NCBI GenBank assembly: GCA_003427395.1
Contig: BFEA01000452.1
Span: 690,373-732,980 of the forward strand
DNA length: 42,608 bases
Source: Chara braunii
Taxonomy: Eukaryota; Streptophyta; Charophyceae; Charales; Characeae
Direction: 5' to 3'
The translations under genes were made by a program, and so were the position numbers. Shown piece after piece: positions 40,667 through 42,608 of the stretch (position 1 is the first letter of the stretch; the number at the start of each line of letters is the position of its first letter). The notes under the pieces are model-generated. The model saw only the letters and a list, made by a program, of their open reading frames with translations, was not told where the DNA came from and searched no databases.

Positions 40667-40782
40667 CTCTCTCTCTCTATCTATCTATCTACCTATCTAT
40701 CTCTATCTCTCTATCTAATCGTCGCGCGCACCAGGCAAGGCAGAAAACAAGAGATGGAAAAAACGGAGGCGAGGGGGCAAAG

Positions 40783-40842
<60 letters not shown>

Positions 40843-40850
40843 AAGAGACC
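40617..40850. repeat. (TC)n-(TATC)n facing (GA)n
   Basis: (TC)n at 40617-40677 passes into (TATC)n-like sequence to about 40717. After some 65 bp, (GA)n follows at 40784-40850. The two tracts are complementary and could form a hairpin. Confidence 0.95.
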
Positions 40851-41141
40851 ATGATGATATCTCTGCCATCTGAAGAAACGAAAGCAATCTCTCAGGAAGA
40901 TGGGAGAGGATTGACATCTACCATAGAATCAGACGTATTAACCGGTAGAGGGCTCGTCTATTGGGTTCTTGTCATTTCGTGCAGACCGATGTGATTGCTC
41001 GCGCGTTCATTAGACCAGCCCTTACTTCCCACGCATCGAGTAGCTGTCTATGCATCTACGCGCATTGTCAATTCATCTTGGAACTGGTATCAGTCATTTC
41101 CGTGACGAGTGCCCCTCCTTCACACCCCCTTCTCTATCTCT

Positions 41142-41153
41142 CTCACATACACA

Positions 41154-41191
<38 letters not shown>
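41142..41191. repeat. (CA)n microsatellite
   Basis: ACATACACACACACAT followed by an uninterrupted (AC)n run of about 26 bases, preceded by (TC)n-like sequence. Confidence 0.95.
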
Positions 41192-41193
<2 letters not shown>

Positions 41194-41423
41194 GCCTGCC
41201 TTGTCTCGTCCTTTCCTCCCTATCTGCCGAAGATTCACTGATGTGGCTTGAAACATATGTATACGTATTCGTATATGTACAAGTATCCAATTGACGCAGA
41301 CAAATGAACACAATCTAGCAATCATATCTATCGACTACCAACTTCCCACGGTTGTACTGTGCATGCGTATTCTTGCTAAGTGCGCTCAGTCCCCCTGCCA
41401 ATCAATTGGATATGTTCGCGATC

Positions 41424-41502
41424 TGGATGGATGGATGGACGAGGGATAGACAAATGGATCAACGGCGGAATGGATGGATGGATGGATGGATGATGGATGG
41501 TC
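41424..41502. repeat. (GGAT)n microsatellite
   Basis: Two clusters of GGAT units (41424-41438 and 41470-41502) separated by a short unique stretch. From 41503 to 42060 I see no gene or repeat. Confidence 0.9.
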
Positions 41503-42060
41503 ATACGACATCAAGACTGTTAATTATGGGAAGTGTGCTCGGTTGAGCGGCGATACGCATGGTGGCATCCGCGTAAGTGCACACGGATATCGGGGAAGAA
41601 GGGAAGTTGACGGATATGGTTCAGTGTAGGGAAGAAGGAAGGTGGGCCCAAGGTATCCCCCTAAAGAGCCTTTGACGACAGCCGAAACGCGCTGGGGCGC
41701 CATAGACGCTATATGACATCGCTGTAGTTGTCTTACTACTGTTGAGGCTTTGGGTGACGTACAAGTGTCATCCTTCTCTCTAATACTTTTGGTTCAGTAT
41801 TACTATATTGTCTACGATACGTGCACCGTAGCTTATATTTCTCAAGTTTTGGCGAAGATCGAAGTAATTCAGGGTAGTTGGTGTACGAGCTGTGTACAGG
41901 ACCCTGCGCGCGTTTGTCGAGCTTTGTGTCAGAGATCCGAGATGAAGTCTTGACTATTCTGCTGTGATGTTCTTGTACAGTACCGTGAGAAGTCTGTCAG
42001 GTGTTGTGACGTGGAGACCGCCACACATTGTTTTTCGAATTTGTCACGTGGAACCTTTAG

Positions 42061-42155
42061 TTAGGGCATACTCACAATAGCACTTTTTTCACTCATTTCT
42101 CGACGGAAATGTGGTCTGGTACATTTAAGATAGTGGTAGTGTGAGTACGCCCTTA
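42061..42155. mobile_element. Tourist-like MITE, 89 bp, with TTA target duplication
   Basis: GGGCATACTCACAATAGCAC starts at 42064, and the complement of the right end (42152) reads GGGCGTACTCACACTACCAC, 17 of 20 matches. TTA lies directly outside both ends (42061-42063 and 42153-42155). The element is almost only inverted repeat with a 45-bp loop. Terminus and 3-bp duplication place it with PIF/Harbinger, like the element at 20213, although the two ends share only the GGGC start. Confidence 0.85.
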
Positions 42156-42350
42156 GTGTTGGTTGACGAAGGAGCTTTTGCTGCTCACATCTGAATGAGT
42201 GAAGGAGCATGAAGCATGGGCATGACATGTAGATGGTTGTCGGAATGTAGGTCCTTGACCCATTCACATGAGGGGGCCAGACTAGCAAAACTGATGGGTT
42301 GGATGTGTGAGAGGTGACGAAATGAAAGAACCAGGAGCCCATAATCTGAA

Positions 42351-42416
42351 TTCGAAGAGTTTTGCGATATCAAGATTTTCAGATTCGAAGAGTTTTGCGC
42401 TATCAAAACTTTTCGG
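42351..42416. repeat. 33-bp tandem duplication
   Basis: TTCGAAGAGTTTTGCGATAT starts at 42351 and TTCGAAGAGTTTTGCGCTAT at 42384; each copy is 33 bp and they differ at about five positions. From 42417 to the end of the window nothing is recognised. Confidence 0.9.
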
Positions 42417-42608
42417 AGAAACGTTGGGAAGGAAACCTGTCAAAGTCTAGTGTAATTATACGTGATAAGGCTGCTCGAGCACAGAGTCTGTCTGCTTTTA
42501 AGCTCAAGCCCTATTATCGACTCTAATCGATCACGGAAGAAGCAACTCATGGATGGATTGTTTGTGTGGAATTCGCCCATCGGTCAATCGACTGCCTCAA
42601 CAAGCTGC

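Overview
This is a eukaryotic nuclear window made almost entirely of decayed mobile DNA and tandem repeats. No intact host protein gene was found. The evidence is two Ty3/gypsy retroelements, an L1-type LINE, tRNA-derived SINE copies, several small terminal-inverted-repeat elements, long microsatellites, an intronless copy of cytosolic ribosomal protein S18 and a U2 snRNA pseudogene. tRNA-Asp-like primer-binding sites, a gypsy element with a C-terminal chromodomain, and a U2 5' end of plant type (AAAGGTAT on the complement) point to the green lineage. My best guess is a repeat-rich streptophyte such as a characean alga; this is inference only.

Layout. 1-1470: C-rich tandem repeats. 1694-5822+: a 5'-truncated chromodomain gypsy element on the plus strand, with stops and frameshifts, ending in a 53-bp repeat array, a polypurine tract and the start of a 3' LTR. 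About 6340-7590: nothing recognisable. 7590-9330: two diverged repeat arrays, one carrying 11 copies of a conserved 20-odd-bp motif. 9894-10820: a GC-rich hAT-like inverted-repeat element with a 561-N gap. 11391-11881: an LTR end with a primer-binding site. 13555-13833: a hAT MITE with a perfect 8-bp target duplication. 15.3-16.9 kb: two unrecognised ORFs. 17.8-20.6 kb: an old SINE copy, a 165-bp foldback MITE and a 424-bp Harbinger-like MITE. 21223-22197: N gap with microsatellites.

23354-24329: RPS18 retrocopy with target duplication. 24339-27988: 5'-truncated LINE with poly(A). 27990-34060, minus strand: a second gypsy element (gag, protease, RT, RNase H; integrase missing), broken by a 558-bp hAT-like insertion at the protease active site and by a 136-bp palindromic minisatellite inside gag. 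34.0-38.1 kb, minus strand: at least five decayed copies of an unrecognised protein domain, four of them lying between a candidate LTR/primer-binding site and gag. 39.0-41.5 kb: paired (TC)n/(GA)n microsatellites and a tRNA-derived SINE inserted into a reverse-strand U2 snRNA pseudogene. 42064-42152: an 89-bp Tourist-like MITE.

How it fits together. The RT-encoding elements could have supplied the machinery that made the processed copies (RPS18, SINEs). The nested insertions give a relative order: gypsy B first, then the protease MITE and the minisatellite. The strongest candidate for something undescribed is the tandem domain array at 34.6-38.1 kb. The SINE inside the U2 pseudogene is the cleanest unusual insertion.
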